Below are positions 1 to 11,826 of a stretch of DNA of 64,000 nucleotides, one piece after another. Both the position numbers and the translations under genes were made by a program. This stretch comes from Ophthalmolycus amberensis (taxonomy: Eukaryota > Chordata > Actinopteri > Perciformes > Zoarcidae). Within the stretch, counting starts at the first letter, position 1. Each line of letters begins with the position of its first letter. The notes under the pieces were generated by a model. It was not told the DNA's origin. It was given only the letters and a program-made list of their open reading frames with translations, and made no database searches. The stretch lies in contig JAFEUB010000503.1 of NCBI GenBank assembly GCA_024529925.1, positions 1 through 64,000 of the forward strand. Direction: 5' to 3'.

Positions 1-382
1 AAAAATAATGACATTGAGCAGCAGCCAAAGTCGGAAGAGCACGAAAACCATGTCGAGTCGACCCAAAATAATGACATTGAGCAGCAGCCAAAGGCGGAAG
101 AGCACGAAAACCATGTCGAAGTCGACCAAAAAATAATGACATTGAGCAGCAGCCAAAGGCGGAAGAGCACGAAAACCATGTCGAGTCGACAAAAAAAGAA
201 TGACATTGAGCAGCAGCAAGCGGAAGAGCACGAAAACCATGTCGAGTCGACAAAAAAGAATGACATTGATCAGCAGCCAAAGGCGGAAGCGCACGAAAAC
301 GATGTCGAGTCGACCCAAAATAATGACATTGAGCAGCAGCACGAAGGCGGAAGAGCACGAAAACGATGTCGAGTCGACCCGA

Positions 383-430
383 AATAATGACATTGAGCAG
401 CAGCCAAAGGCGGAACCCGAGTCGACCCGA
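383..430 (+). repeat. 48-bp short unit that keeps reading frame
   Basis: This unit lacks the AGAGCACGAAAACGATGT segment and reads GGCGGAACCCGAGTCGACC, giving KAEPESTRNN in frame 1. It is the only 48-bp example I found. All other short units with this junction have GGCGGACCCGAG (47 bp) and break frame. It may represent the ancestral deletion, or a one-base change back. Confidence 0.8.
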
Positions 431-1235
431 AATAATGACATTGAGCAGCAGCCAAAGGCGGAAGAGCACGAAAACCATGTCGAGTCGACCCAAAATAATG
501 ACATTGAGCAGCAGCCAAAGGCGGAAGAGTACGAAAACGATGTCGAGTCGACCCAAAATAATGACATTGAGCAGCAGCCAAAGGCGGAAGAGCACGAAAA
601 CCATGTCGAGTCGACCCAAAATAATGACATTGAGCAGCAGCCAAAGGCGGAAGAGCACGAAAACCATGTCGAGTCGACCCAAAATAATGACATTGAGCAG
701 CAGCCAAAGGCGGAAGAGCACGAAAACCATGTTGAGTCGACAAAAAAATAATGACATTGAGCAGCAGCCAAAGGCGGAAGAGCACGAAAACCATGTCGAG
801 TCGACAAAAAAATAATGACATTGAGCAGCAGCCAAAGGCGGAAGACCACGAAAACCATGTCGAGTCGACCCGAAATAATGACATTGAGCAGCAGCCAAAG
901 GCGGACCCGAGTCGACCCGAAATAATGACATTGAGCAGCAGCCAAAGGCGGAAGAGCACGAAAACGATGTCGAGTCGACCCGAAATAATGACATTGAGCA
1001 GCAGCCAAAGGCGGAAGAGCACGAAAACGATGTCGAGTCGACCCGAAATAATGACATTGAGCAGCAGCCAAAGGCGGAAGAGCACGAAAACGATGTCGAG
1101 TCGACCCGAAATAATGACATTGAGCAGCAGCCAAAGGTGGAAGAGCACGAAAACCATGTCGAGTCGACCCAAAATAATGACATTGAGCAGCAGCCAAAGG
1201 TGGAAGAGCACGAGAGCGATGTCGAGTCGACCCAA

Positions 1236-1490
1236 AATAATGACACTGAACTGCAACCGAAGGTGGAAGGGCACGAGAGCGAGGTTGAGTCGACCCAAAA
1301 TAATGACACTGAACTACTGCAGCCGAAGGTGGAAGGGCACGAGAGCGAGGTCGAGTCGACCCAAAATAATGACACTGAACTGGAGCCGAAGGTGGAAGGG
1401 CACGAGAGCGAGGTCGAGTCGACCCAAAATAATGACATTGAACTGCAGCCAAAGGTGGAAGAGCACGAAAGCCATGTCGAGTCGACCCAA
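1236..1490 (+). repeat. EL-subfamily block, four units, frame 1 intact
   Basis: Four consecutive units of the diverged subfamily are 63, 66, 63 and 63 bp long. Relative to the common unit they carry GACACTGAACTG, CCGAAGGTGGAAGGG and GAGAGCGAGG. In frame 1 they read NNDTELQPKVEGHESEV followed by ESTQ. The second unit has one additional codon (CTACTG, giving ELLQPKVEG), a length change that keeps frame. The last unit is a hybrid, ELQPKVEEHESHV. All length changes inside the block are multiples of three, unlike the surrounding units. Confidence 0.85.
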
Positions 1491-2126
1491 AATAATGACA
1501 TTGAGCAGCAGCCAAAGGCGGAAGAGCACAAAAACCATGTTGAGTCGACCAAAAAATAATGACATTGAGCAGCAGCCAAAGTCGGAAGAGCACGAAAACC
1601 ATGTCGAGTCGACCCAAAATAATGACATTGAGCAGCAGCCAAAGGCGGAAGAGCACGAAAACCATGTCGAATCGACAAAAAAATAATGACATTGAGCAGC
1701 AGCCAAAGGCGGAAGAGCACGAAAACCATGTCGAGTGGACAAAAAAAGAATGACATTGATCAGCAGCCAAAGGCGGAAGCTCACGAAAACGATGTCGAGT
1801 CGACAAAAAAATAATGACATTGAGCAGCAGCCAAAGGCGGAAGAGCACGAAAACCATGTCGAGTCGACAAAAAAAGAATGACATTGAGCAGCAGCCAAAG
1901 GCGGAAGAGCACGAAAACGATGTCGAGTCGACCCGAAATAATGACATTGAGCAGCAGCCAAAGGCGGACCCGAGTCGACCCGAAATAATGACATTGAGCA
2001 GCAGCCAAAGGCGGAAGAGCACGAAAACCATGTCGAGTCGACCCAAAATAATGACATTGAGCAGCAGCCAAAGGCGGAAGAGCACGAAAACCATGTCGAG
2101 TCGACCCAAAATAATGACATTGAGCA

Positions 2127-3627
2127 GCAGCCAAAGGCGGAAGAGCACGAAAACCATGTCGAATCGACAAAAAAATAATGACATTGAGCAGCAGCCAAAG
2201 GCGGAAGAGCACGAAAACCATGTCGAGTCGACAAAAAAGAATGACATTGATCAGCAGCCAAAGGCGGAAGCGCACGAAAACGATGTCGAGTCGACAAAAA
2301 AATAATGACATTGAGCAGCAGCCAAAGGCGGAAGAGCACGAAAACCATGTCGAGTCGACAAAAAAAGAATGACATTGAGCAGCAGCCAAAGGCGGAAGAG
2401 CACGAAAACCATGTCGAGTCGACCCAAAATAATGACATTGAGCAGCAGCCAAAGGCGGAAGAGCACGAAAACCATGTCGAGTCGACAAAAAAATAATGAC
2501 ATTGAGCAGCAGCGGAAGAGCACGAAAACCATGTCGAGTCGACAAAAAAAGAATGACATTGATCAGCAGCCAAAGGCGGAAGCGCACGAAAACGATGTCG
2601 AGTCGACCCAAAATAATGACATTGAGCAGCAGCACGAAGGCGGAAGAGCACGAAAACGATGTCGAGTCGACCCGAAATAATGACATTGAGCAGCAGCCAA
2701 AGGCGGACCCGAGTCGACCCGAAATAATGACATTGAGCAGCAGCCAAAGGCGGAAGAGCACGAAAACCATGTCGAGTCGACCCAAAATAATGACATTGAG
2801 CAGCAGCCAAAGGCGGAAGAGTACGAAAACCATGTCGAGTCGACCCAAAATAATGACATTGAGCAGCAGCCAAAGGCGGAAGAGCACGAAAACCATGTCG
2901 AGTCGACCCAAAATAATGACATTGAGCAGCAGCCAAAGGCGGAAGAGCACGAAAACCATGTCGAGTCGACAAAAAAAGAATGACATTGAGCAGCAGCCAA
3001 AGGCGGAAGAGCACGAAAACGATGTCGAGTCGACCCAAAATAATGACACTGAACTGCAGCCGAAGGTGGAAGGGCACGAGAGCGAGGTCGAGTCGACCCA
3101 AAATAATGACATTGAACTGCAGCCAAAGGTGGAAGAGCACGAGAACGATGTCGAGTCAACCCAAACTTATGACACTGAACTGCAGCCGAAGGTGGAAGGG
3201 CACGAGAGCGAGGTCGAGTCGACCCAAAATAATGACACTGAGCAGCAGCCAAAGGCGGAAGAGCACGAAAACGATGTCGAGTCGACCCAAAATAATGACA
3301 TTGAGCAGCAGCCAAAGGTGGAAGAGCACGAAAACCATGTCGAGTCGACCCAAAATAATGACATTGAGCAGCAGCCAAAGGTGGAAGAGCACGAGAGCGA
3401 GGTCGAGTCGACCCAAAATAATGACACTGAACTGCAACCGAAGGTGGAAGGGCACGAGAGCGAGGTTGAGTCGACCCAAAATAATGACACTGAACTACTG
3501 CAGCCGAAGGTGGAAGGGCACGAGAGCGAGGTCGAGTCGACCCAAAATAATGACACTGAACTGCAGCCGAAGGTGGAAGGGCACGAGAAGCGAGGTCGAG
3601 TCGACCCAAAATAATGACATTGAACTG
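2127..3627 (+). repeat. 1.5-kb tandem duplication, first copy
   Basis: Directly followed by a second copy at an offset of 1,501 bp (1,500 before the A6/A7 difference at 2,233). It contains the 56-bp unit near 2,510 (CAGCAGCGGAAG, seven bases short) and an EL block. Confidence 0.75.
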
Positions 3628-3674
3628 CAGCCAAAGGCGGAAGAGCACGAAAACCATGTCGAATCGACAAAAAA
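3039..3674 (+). repeat. EL-subfamily block with interspersed common units
   Basis: EL units alternate with QQPK units. One unit near 3,160-3,180 has ACCCAAACTTATGACAC, replacing NN by TY (VESTQTYDTELQP). A single inserted A near 3,589 (CACGAGAAGCGAGG against CACGAGAGCGAGG in the downstream copy) breaks frame 1 and ends it at 3,614. The block is repeated 1,501 bp downstream without that insertion. Confidence 0.8.
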
Positions 3675-5128
3675 ATAATGACATTGAGCAGCAGCCAAAG
3701 GCGGAAGAGCACGAAAACCATGTCGAGTCGACAAAAAAAGAATGACATTGATCAGCAGCCAAAGGCGGAAGCGCACGAAAACGATGTCGAGTCGACAAAA
3801 AAATAATGACATTGAGCAGCAGCCAAAGGCGGAAGAGCACGAAAACCATGTCGAGTCGACAAAAAAAGAATGACATTGAGCAGCAGCCAAAGGCGGAAGA
3901 GCACGAAAACCATGTCGAGTCGACCCAAAATAATGACATTGAGCAGCAGCCAAAGGCGGAAGAGCACGAAAACCATGTCGAGTCGACAAAAAAATAATGA
4001 CATTGAGCAGCAGCGGAAGAGCACGAAAACCATGTCGAGTCGACAAAAAAAGAATGACATTGATCAGCAGCCAAAGGCGGAAGCGCACGAAAACGATGTC
4101 GAGTCGACCCAAAATAATGACATTGAGCAGCAGCACGAAGGCGGAAGAGCACGAAAACGATGTCGAGTCGACCCGAAATAATGACATTGAGCAGCAGCCA
4201 AAGGCGGACCCGAGTCGACCCGAAATAATGACATTGAGCAGCAGCCAAAGGCGGAAGAGCACGAAAACCATGTCGAGTCGACCCAAAATAATGACATTGA
4301 GCAGCAGCCAAAGGCGGAAGAGTACGAAAACCATGTCGAGTCGACCCAAAATAATGACATTGAGCAGCAGCCAAAGGCGGAAGAGCACGAAAACCATGTC
4401 GAGTCGACCCAAAATAATGACATTGAGCAGCAGCCAAAGGCGGAAGAGCACGAAAACCATGTCGAGTCGACAAAAAAAGAATGACATTGAGCAGCAGCCA
4501 AAGGCGGAAGAGCACGAAAACGATGTCGAGTCGACCCAAAATAATGACACTGAACTGCAGCCGAAGGTGGAAGGGCACGAGAGCGAGGTCGAGTCGACCC
4601 AAAATAATGACATTGAACTGCAGCCAAAGGTGGAAGAGCACGAGAACGATGTCGAGTCAACCCAAACTTATGACACTGAACTGCAGCCGAAGGTGGAAGG
4701 GCACGAGAGCGAGGTCGAGTCGACCCAAAATAATGACACTGAGCAGCAGCCAAAGGCGGAAGAGCACGAAAACGATGTCGAGTCGACCCAAAATAATGAC
4801 ATTGAGCAGCAGCCAAAGGTGGAAGAGCACGAAAACCATGTCGAGTCGACCCAAAATAATGACATTGAGCAGCAGCCAAAGGTGGAAGAGCACGAGAGCG
4901 AGGTCGAGTCGACCCAAAATAATGACACTGAACTGCAACCGAAGGTGGAAGGGCACGAGAGCGAGGTTGAGTCGACCCAAAATAATGACACTGAACTACT
5001 GCAGCCGAAGGTGGAAGGGCACGAGAGCGAGGTCGAGTCGACCCAAAATAATGACACTGAACTGCAGCCGAAGGTGGAAGGGCACGAGAGCGAGGTCGAG
5101 TCGACCCAAAATAATGACATTGAACTGC
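3628..5128 (+). repeat. 1.5-kb tandem duplication, second copy
   Basis: Differs from the first copy by an A7 junction at 3,733 in place of A6, and by lacking the extra A near 3,589. Both differences change the forward frame. Confidence 0.75.
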
Positions 5129-5172
5129 AGCCAAAGGCGGAAGAGCACGAAAACCATGTCGAGTCGACCCAA
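4540..5172 (+). repeat. Second copy of the 3,039-3,674 EL block, frame 1 intact
   Basis: Unit order matches the block 1,501 bp upstream, including the TY unit and the 66-bp ELLQ unit. It lacks the one-base insertion found there, so frame 1 runs from about 4,485 to the A7 junction that stops it at 5,241. That is about 250 codons, one of the longer frame-1 stretches in zone 1. Confidence 0.8.
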
Positions 5173-6090
5173 AATAATGACATTGAGCAGCAGCCAAAGG
5201 CGGAAGAGCACGAAAACCATGTCGAGTCGACAAAAAAATAATGACATTGAGCAGCAGCCAAAGGCGGAAGAGCACGAAAACCATGTCGAGACGACAAAAA
5301 AATAATGACATTGAGCAGCAGCCAAAGGCGGAAGACCACGAAAACCATGTCGAGTCGACCCAAAATAATGACATTGAGCAGCAGCCAAAGGCGGAAGAGC
5401 ACGAAAACCATGTCGAGTCGACCCAAAATAATGACATTGAGCAGCAGCCAAAGGCGGAAGAGCACGAAAACCATGTCGAGTCGACCCAAAATAATGACAT
5501 TGAGCAGCAGCCAAAGGCGGAAGAGCACGAAAACCATGTCGAGTCGACCAAAAATAATGACATTGAGCAGCAGCCAAAGGCGGAAGAGCACGAAAACCAT
5601 GTCGAGTCGACCAAAAAATAATGACATTGAGCAGCAGCCAAAGGCGGAAGAGCACAAAAACCATGTTGAGTCGACCAAAAAATAATGACATTGAGCAGCA
5701 GCCAAAGTCGGAAGAGCACGAAAACCATGTCGAGTCGACCCAAAATAATGACATTGAGCAGCAGCCAAAGGCGGAAGAGCACGAAAACCATGTCGAATCG
5801 ACAAAAAAATAATGACATTGAGCAGCAGCCAAAGGCGGAAGAGCACGAAAACCATGTCGAGTCGACAAAAAAAGAATGACATTGAGCAGCAGCAAGCGGA
5901 AGAGCACGAAAACCATGTCGAGTCGACAAAAAAAGAATGACATTGATCAGCAGCCAAAGGCGGAAGCGCACGAAAACGATGTCGAGTCGACCCAAAATAA
6001 TGACATTGAGCAGCAGCACGAAGGCGGAAGAGCACGAAAACGATGTCGAGTCGACCCGAAATAATGACATTGAGCAGCAGCCAAAGGCGG

Positions 6091-6109
6091 ACCCGAGTCG
6101 ACCCGAAAT
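6091..6109 (+). repeat. Representative 47-bp short-unit junction (GGCGGACCCGAG)
   Basis: The 47-bp unit recurs many dozens of times, for example near 905, 1,968, 6,091, 13,580 and 18,250. It removes 16 bp relative to the 63-bp unit, which moves a frame-1 reader into frame 2 (KADPSRPEIMTLSSS). Its neighbour is often the 64-bp ACGAAGG unit, which moves the reader back. The two together are 111 bp, or 37 codons. Confidence 0.8.
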
Positions 6110-6911
6110 AATGACATTGAGCAGCAGCCAAAGGCGGAAGAGCACGAAAACCATGTCGAGTCGACCCAAAATAATGACATTGAGCAGCAGCCAAAGGCGG
6201 AAGAGCACGAAAACGATGTCGAGTCGACCCAAAATAATGACATTGAGCAGCAGCCAAAGGCGGAAGAGCACGAAAACCATGTCGAGTCGACCCAAAATAA
6301 TGACATTGAGCAGCAGCCAAAGGCGGAAGAGCACGAAAACCATGTCGAGTCGACCCAAAATAATGACATTGAGCAGCAGCCAAAGGCGGAAGAGCACGAA
6401 AACCATGTTGAGTCGACAAAAAAATAATGACATTGAGCAGCAGCCAAAGGCGGAAGAGCACGAAAACCATGTCGAGTCGACAAAAAAATAATGACATTGA
6501 GCAGCAGCCAAAGGCGGAAGACCACGAAAACCATGTCGAGTCGACCCGAAATAATGACATTGAGCAGCAGCCAAAGGCGGACCCGAGTCGACCCGAAATA
6601 ATGACATTGAGCAGCAGCCAAAGGCGGAAGAGCACGAAAACGATGTCGAGTCGACCCGAAATAATGACATTGAGCAGCAGCCAAAGGCGGAAGAGCACGA
6701 AAACGATGTCGAGTCGACCCGAAATAATGACATTGAGCAGCAGCCAAAGGCGGAAGAGCACGAAAACGATGTCGAGTCGACCCGAAATAATGACATTGAG
6801 CAGCAGCCAAAGGTGGAAGAGCACAAAAACCATGTCGAGTCGACCCAAAATAATGACATTGAGCAGCAGCCAAAGGTGGAAGAGCACGAGAGCGAGGTCG
6901 AGTCGACCCAA

Positions 6912-7166
6912 AATAATGACACTGAACTGCAACCGAAGGTGGAAGGGCACGAGAGCGAGGTTGAGTCGACCCAAAATAATGACACTGAACTACTGCAGCC
7001 GAAGGTGGAAGGGCACGAGAGCGAGGTCGAGTCGACCCAAAATAATGACACTGAACTGGAGCCGAAGGTGGAAGGGCACGAGAGCGAGGTCGAGTCGACC
7101 CAAAATAATGACATTGAACTGCAGCCAAAGGTGGAAGAGCACGAAAGCCATGTCGAGTCGACCCAA
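6912..7166 (+). repeat. EL-subfamily block, copy of 1,236-1,490
   Basis: This is the same four-unit order and lengths as the block 5,676 bp upstream, with the same ELEPKVEG variant (CTGGAGCCG). It belongs to the 2.96-kb duplication that pairs the start of the window with 5,678-8,641. Confidence 0.8.
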
Positions 7167-7726
7167 AATAATGACATTGAGCAGCAGCCAAAGGCGGAAG
7201 AGCACAAAAACCATGTTGAGTCGACCAAAAAATAATGACATTGAGCAGCAGCCAAAGTCGGAAGAGCACGAAAACCATGTCGAGTCGACCCAAAATAATG
7301 ACATTGAGCAGCAGCCAAAGGCGGAAGAGCACGAAAACCATGTCGAATCGACAAAAAAATAATGACATTGAGCAGCAGCCAAAGGCGGAAGAGCACGAAA
7401 ACCATGTCGAGTCGACAAAAAAAGAATGACATTGATCAGCAGCCAAAGGCGGAAGCTCACGAAAACGATGTCGAGTCGACAAAAAATAATGACATTGAGC
7501 AGCAGCCAAAGGCGGAAGAGCACGAAAACCATGTCGAGTCGACAAAAAAAGAATGACATTGAGCAGCAGCCAAAGGCGGAAGAGCACGAAAACCATGTCG
7601 AGTCGACCCGAAATAATGACATTGAGCAGCAGCCAAAGGCGGACCCGAGTCGACCCGAAATAATGACATTGAGCAGCAGCCAAAGGCGGAAGAGCACGAA
7701 AACCATGTCGAGTCGACCCAAAATAA

Positions 7727-8640
7727 TGACATTGAGCAGCAGCCAAAGGCGGAAGAGCACGAAAACCATGTCGAGTCGACCCAAAATAATGACATTGAGC
7801 AGCAGCCAAAGGCGGAAGAGCACGAAAACCATGTCGAATCGACAAAAAAATAATGACATTGAGCAGCAGCCAAAGGCGGAAGAGCACGAAAACCATGTCG
7901 AGTCGACAAAAAAAGAATGACATTGATCAGCAGCCAAAGGCGGAAGCGCACGAAAACGATGTCGAGTCGACAAAAAAATAATGACATTGAGCAGCAGCCA
8001 AAGGCGGAAGAGCACGAAAACCATGTCGAGTCGACAAAAAAAGAATGACATTGAGCAGCAGCCAAAGGCGGAAGAGCACGAAAACCATGTCGAGTCGACC
8101 CAAAATAATGACATTGAGCAGCAGCCAAAGGCGGAAGAGCACGAAAACCATGTCGAGTCGACAAAAAAATAATGACATTGAGCAGCAGCGGAAGAGCACG
8201 AAAACCATGTCGAGTCGACAAAAAAAGAATGACATTGATCAGCAGCCAAAGGCGGAAGCGCACGAAAACGATGTCGAGTCGACCCAAAATAATGACATTG
8301 AGCAGCAGCACGAAGGCGGAAGAGCACGAAAACGATGTCGAGTCGACCCGAAATAATGACATTGAGCAGCAGCCAAAGGCGGACCCGAGTCGACCCGAAA
8401 TAATGACATTGAGCAGCAGCCAAAGGCGGAAGAGCACGAAAACCATGTCGAGTCGACCCAAAATAATGACATTGAGCAGCAGCCAAAGGCGGAAGAGTAC
8501 GAAAACCATGTCGAGTCGACCCAAAATAATGACATTGAGCAGCAGCCAAAGGCGGAAGAGCACGAAAACCATGTCGAGTCGACCCAAAATAATGACATTG
8601 AGCAGCAGCCAAAGGCGGAAGAGCACGAAAACCATGTCGA
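7727..8640 (+). repeat. 0.9-kb duplication, left copy
   Basis: Repeated 1,498 bp downstream (about 9,225-10,138), including the 56-bp CAGCAGCGGAAG unit near 8,185/9,683 and GAAGAGTACG near 8,494/9,992. Confidence 0.65.
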
Positions 8641-8776
8641 GTCGACCAAAAATAATGACATTGAGCAGCAGCCAAAGGCGGAAGAGCACGAAAACCATGT
8701 CGAGTCGACCCAAAATAATGACATTGAGCAGCAGCCAAAGGTGGAAGAGCACGAGAGCGAGGTCGAGTCGACCCAA

Positions 8777-8965
8777 AATAATGACACTGAACTGCAACCG
8801 AAGGTGGAAGGGCACGAGAGCGAGGTCGAGTCGACCCAAAATAATGACACTGAACTGCAGCCGAAGGTGGAAGGGCACGAGAGCGAGGTCGAGTCGACCC
8901 AAAATAATGACATTGAACTGCAGCCAAAGGTGGAAGAGCACGAAAGCCATGTCGAGTCGACCCAA
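8777..8965 (+). repeat. EL-subfamily block, three units
   Basis: Three 63-bp EL units lack the 66-bp ELLQ form found in the neighbouring four-unit blocks. The last is the ELQPKVEEHESHV hybrid. Loss of exactly one 66-bp unit relative to the other blocks is the pattern expected from unequal exchange. Confidence 0.8.
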
Positions 8966-9224
8966 AATAATGACATTGAGCAGCAGCCAAAGGCGGAAGA
9001 GCACGAAAACCATGTCGAGTCGACAAAAAAATAATGACATTGCGCAGCAGCCAAAGGCGGAAGAGCACGAAAACCATGTCGAGTCGACAAAAAATAATGA
9101 CATTGAGCAGCAGCCAAAGGCGGAAGACCACGAAAACCATGTCGAGTCGACCCAAAATAATGACATTGAGCAGCAGCCAAAGGCGGAAGAGCACGAAAAC
9201 CATGTTGAGTCGACAAAAAAATAA

Positions 9225-10138
9225 TGACATTGAGCAGCAGCCAAAGGCGGAAGAGCACGAAAACCATGTCGAGTCGACCCAAAATAATGACATTGAGCAG
9301 CAGCCAAAGGCGGAAGAGCACGAAAACCATGTCGAATCGACAAAAAAATAATGACATTGAGCAGCAGCCAAAGGCGGAAGAGCACGAAAACCATGTCGAG
9401 TCGACAAAAAAAGAATGACATTGATCAGCAGCCAAAGGCGGAAGCGCACGAAAACGATGTCGAGTCGACAAAAAAATAATGACATTGAGCAGCAGCCAAA
9501 GGCGGAAGAGCACGAAAACCATGTCGAGTCGACAAAAAAAGAATGACATTGAGCAGCAGCCAAAGGCGGAAGAGCACGAAAACCATGTCGAGTCGACCCA
9601 AAATAATGACATTGAGCAGCAGCCAAAGGCGGAAGAGCACGAAAACCATGTCGAGTCGACAAAAAAATAATGACATTGAGCAGCAGCGGAAGAGCACGAA
9701 AACCATGTCGAGTCGACAAAAAAAGAATGACATTGATCAGCAGCCAAAGGCGGAAGCGCACGAAAACGATGTCGAGTCGACCCAAAATAATGACATTGAG
9801 CAGCAGCACGAAGGCGGAAGAGCACGAAAACGATGTCGAGTCGACCCGAAATAATGACATTGAGCAGCAGCCAAAGGCGGACCCGAGTCGACCCGAAATA
9901 ATGACATTGAGCAGCAGCCAAAGGCGGAAGAGCACGAAAACCATGTCGAGTCGACCCAAAATAATGACATTGAGCAGCAGCCAAAGGCGGAAGAGTACGA
10001 AAACCATGTCGAGTCGACCCAAAATAATGACATTGAGCAGCAGCCAAAGGCGGAAGAGCACGAAAACCATGTCGAGTCGACCCAAAATAATGACATTGAG
10101 CAGCAGCCAAAGGCGGAAGAGCACGAAAACCATGTCGA
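9225..10138 (+). repeat. 0.9-kb duplication, right copy
   Basis: Partner of 7,727-8,640. The copies part at the next junction, ACCAAAAATAATG in the left copy and ACAAAAAAATAATG here. Confidence 0.65.
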
Positions 10139-10275
10139 GTCGACAAAAAAATAATGACATTGAGCAGCAGCCAAAGGCGGAAGACCACGAAAACCATGTC
10201 GAGTCGACCCAAAATAATGACATTGAGCAGCAGCCAAAGGTGGAAGAGCACGAGAGCGAGGTCGAGTCGACCCAA

Positions 10276-10531
10276 AATAATGACACTGAACTGCAACCGA
10301 AGGTGGAAGGGCACGAGAGCGAGGTTGAGTCGACCCAAAATAATGACACTGAACTACTGCAGCCGAAGGTGGAAGGGCACGAAGAGCGAGGTCGAGTCGA
10401 CCCAAAATAATGACACTGAACTGGAGCCGAAGGTGGAAGGGCACGAGAGCGAGGTCGAGTCGACCCAAAATAATGACATTGAACTGCAGCCAAAGGTGGA
10501 AGAGCACGAAAGCCATGTCGAGTCGACCCAA
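10276..10531 (+). repeat. EL-subfamily block with a one-base insertion
   Basis: This is the four-unit EL order at 256 bp instead of 255 bp. GGGCACGAAGAGCGAGG near 10,377-10,393 carries one base more than the GGGCACGAGAGCGAGG of other copies, so frame 1 stops at 10,410. The insertion is beside, not inside, the long A-runs. Confidence 0.8.
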
Positions 10532-10790
10532 AATAATGACATTGAGCAGCAGCCAAAGGCGGAAGAGCACGAAAACCATGTCGAGTCGACAAAAAAATAA
10601 TGACATTGCGCAGCAGCCAAAGGCGGAAGAGCACGAAAACCATGTCGAGTCGACAAAAAAATAATGACATTGAGCAGCAGCCAAAGGCGGAAGACCACGA
10701 AAACCATGTCGAGTCGACCCAAAATAATGACATTGAGCAGCAGCCAAAGGCGGAAGAGCACGAAAACCATGTTGAGTCGACAAAAAAATA

Positions 10791-11825
10791 ATGACATTGA
10801 GCAGCAGCCAAAGGCGGAAGAGCACGAAAACCATGTCGAGTCGACAAAAAAATAATGACATTGAGCAGCAGCCAAAGGCGGAAGACCACGAAAACCATGT
10901 CGAGTCGACCCGAAATAATGACATTGAGCAGCAGCCAAAGGCGGACCCGAGTCGACCCGAAATAATGACATTGAGCAGCAGCCAAAGGCGGAAGAGCACG
11001 AAAACGATGTCGAGTCGACCCGAAATAATGACATTGAGCAGCAGCCAAAGGCGGAAGAGCACGAAAACGATGTCGAGTCGACCCGAAATAATGACATTGA
11101 GCAGCAGCCAAAGGCGGAAGAGCACGAAAACGATGTCGAGTCGACCCGAAATAATGACATTGAGCAGCAGCCAAAGGTGGAAGAGCACGAAAACCATGTC
11201 GAGTCGACCCAAAATAATGACATTGAGCAGCAGCCAAAGGTGGAAGAGCACGAGAGCGAGGTCGAGTCGACCCAAAATAATGACACTGAACTGCAACCGA
11301 AGGTGGAAGGGCACGAGAGCGAGGTTGAGTCGACCCAAAATAATGACACTGAACTACTGCAGCCGAAGGTGGAAGGGCACGAGAGCGAGGTCGAGTCGAC
11401 CCAAAATAATGACACTGAACTGGAGCCGAAGGTGGAAGGGCACGAGAGCGAGGTCGAGTCGACCCAAAATAATGACATTGAACTGCAGCCAAAGGTGGAA
11501 GAGCACGAAAACCATGTCGAGTCGACCCAAAATAATGACATTGAGCAGCAGCCAAAGGCGGAAGAGCACGAAAACCATGTCGAGTCGACAAAAAAATAAT
11601 GACATTGCGCAGCAGCCAAAGGCGGAAGAGCACGAAAACCATGTCGAGTCGACAAAAAAATAATGACATTGAGCAGCAGCCAAAGGCGGAAGACCACGAA
11701 AACCATGTCGAGTCGACCCAAAATAATGACATTGAGCAGCAGCCAAAGGCGGAAGAGCACGAAAACCATGTCGAGTCGACCCAAAATAATGACATTGAGC
11801 AGCAGCCAAAGGCGGAAGAGCACGA
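10791..11825 (+). repeat. 1.03-kb duplication, left copy
   Basis: Matches about 12,047-13,082 at offset 1,256, changing to 1,257 after one additional A near 12,175 (CCCGAAAATAATG). It ends where a run of GAAAACCGATG units begins. Confidence 0.7.
11276..11530 (+). repeat. EL-subfamily block, four units
   Basis: The order is 63, 66, 63, 63 bp. The closing hybrid unit carries GAAAACCATG (EEHENHV) instead of GAAAGCCATG. It is repeated 1,257 bp downstream. Confidence 0.8.
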
Positions 11826-11826
11826 A

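Larger units (their letters stand above)
1..2965 (+). repeat. 2.96-kb duplication, left copy
   Basis: Aligns with about 5,678-8,641 at an offset of 5,675-5,677. Shared rare markers include CCAAAGTCGG, CAGCAGCAAGCGG near 205/5,885 and GAAGCTCACG near 1,777/7,453. Differences seen include A6 against A7 near 252 and 2,233, A7 against A6 near 1,805/7,481, and the 48-bp against 47-bp short unit at 383. The left edge is outside the window. Confidence 0.75.
5678..8641 (+). repeat. 2.96-kb duplication, right copy
   Basis: Partner of the opening 2.96 kb. Alignment ends where the left copy has an A7G junction (2,971-2,977) and this copy has ACCAAAAATAATG. Confidence 0.75.

Noticed and set aside
620..682. 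Membrane protein encoded on the minus strand (DMVFVLFRLWLLLNVII)
   Set aside because: The hydrophobic peptide is the automatic complement of a purine-rich strand; the same frame is interrupted by motif switches throughout.
3997..5241. 414-codon forward open frame starting with MTLSSS
   Set aside because: It passes between frames 2 and 1 several times only because indel units happen to compensate; its ATG recurs in every unit and has no distinct upstream context. Not supportable as a gene.
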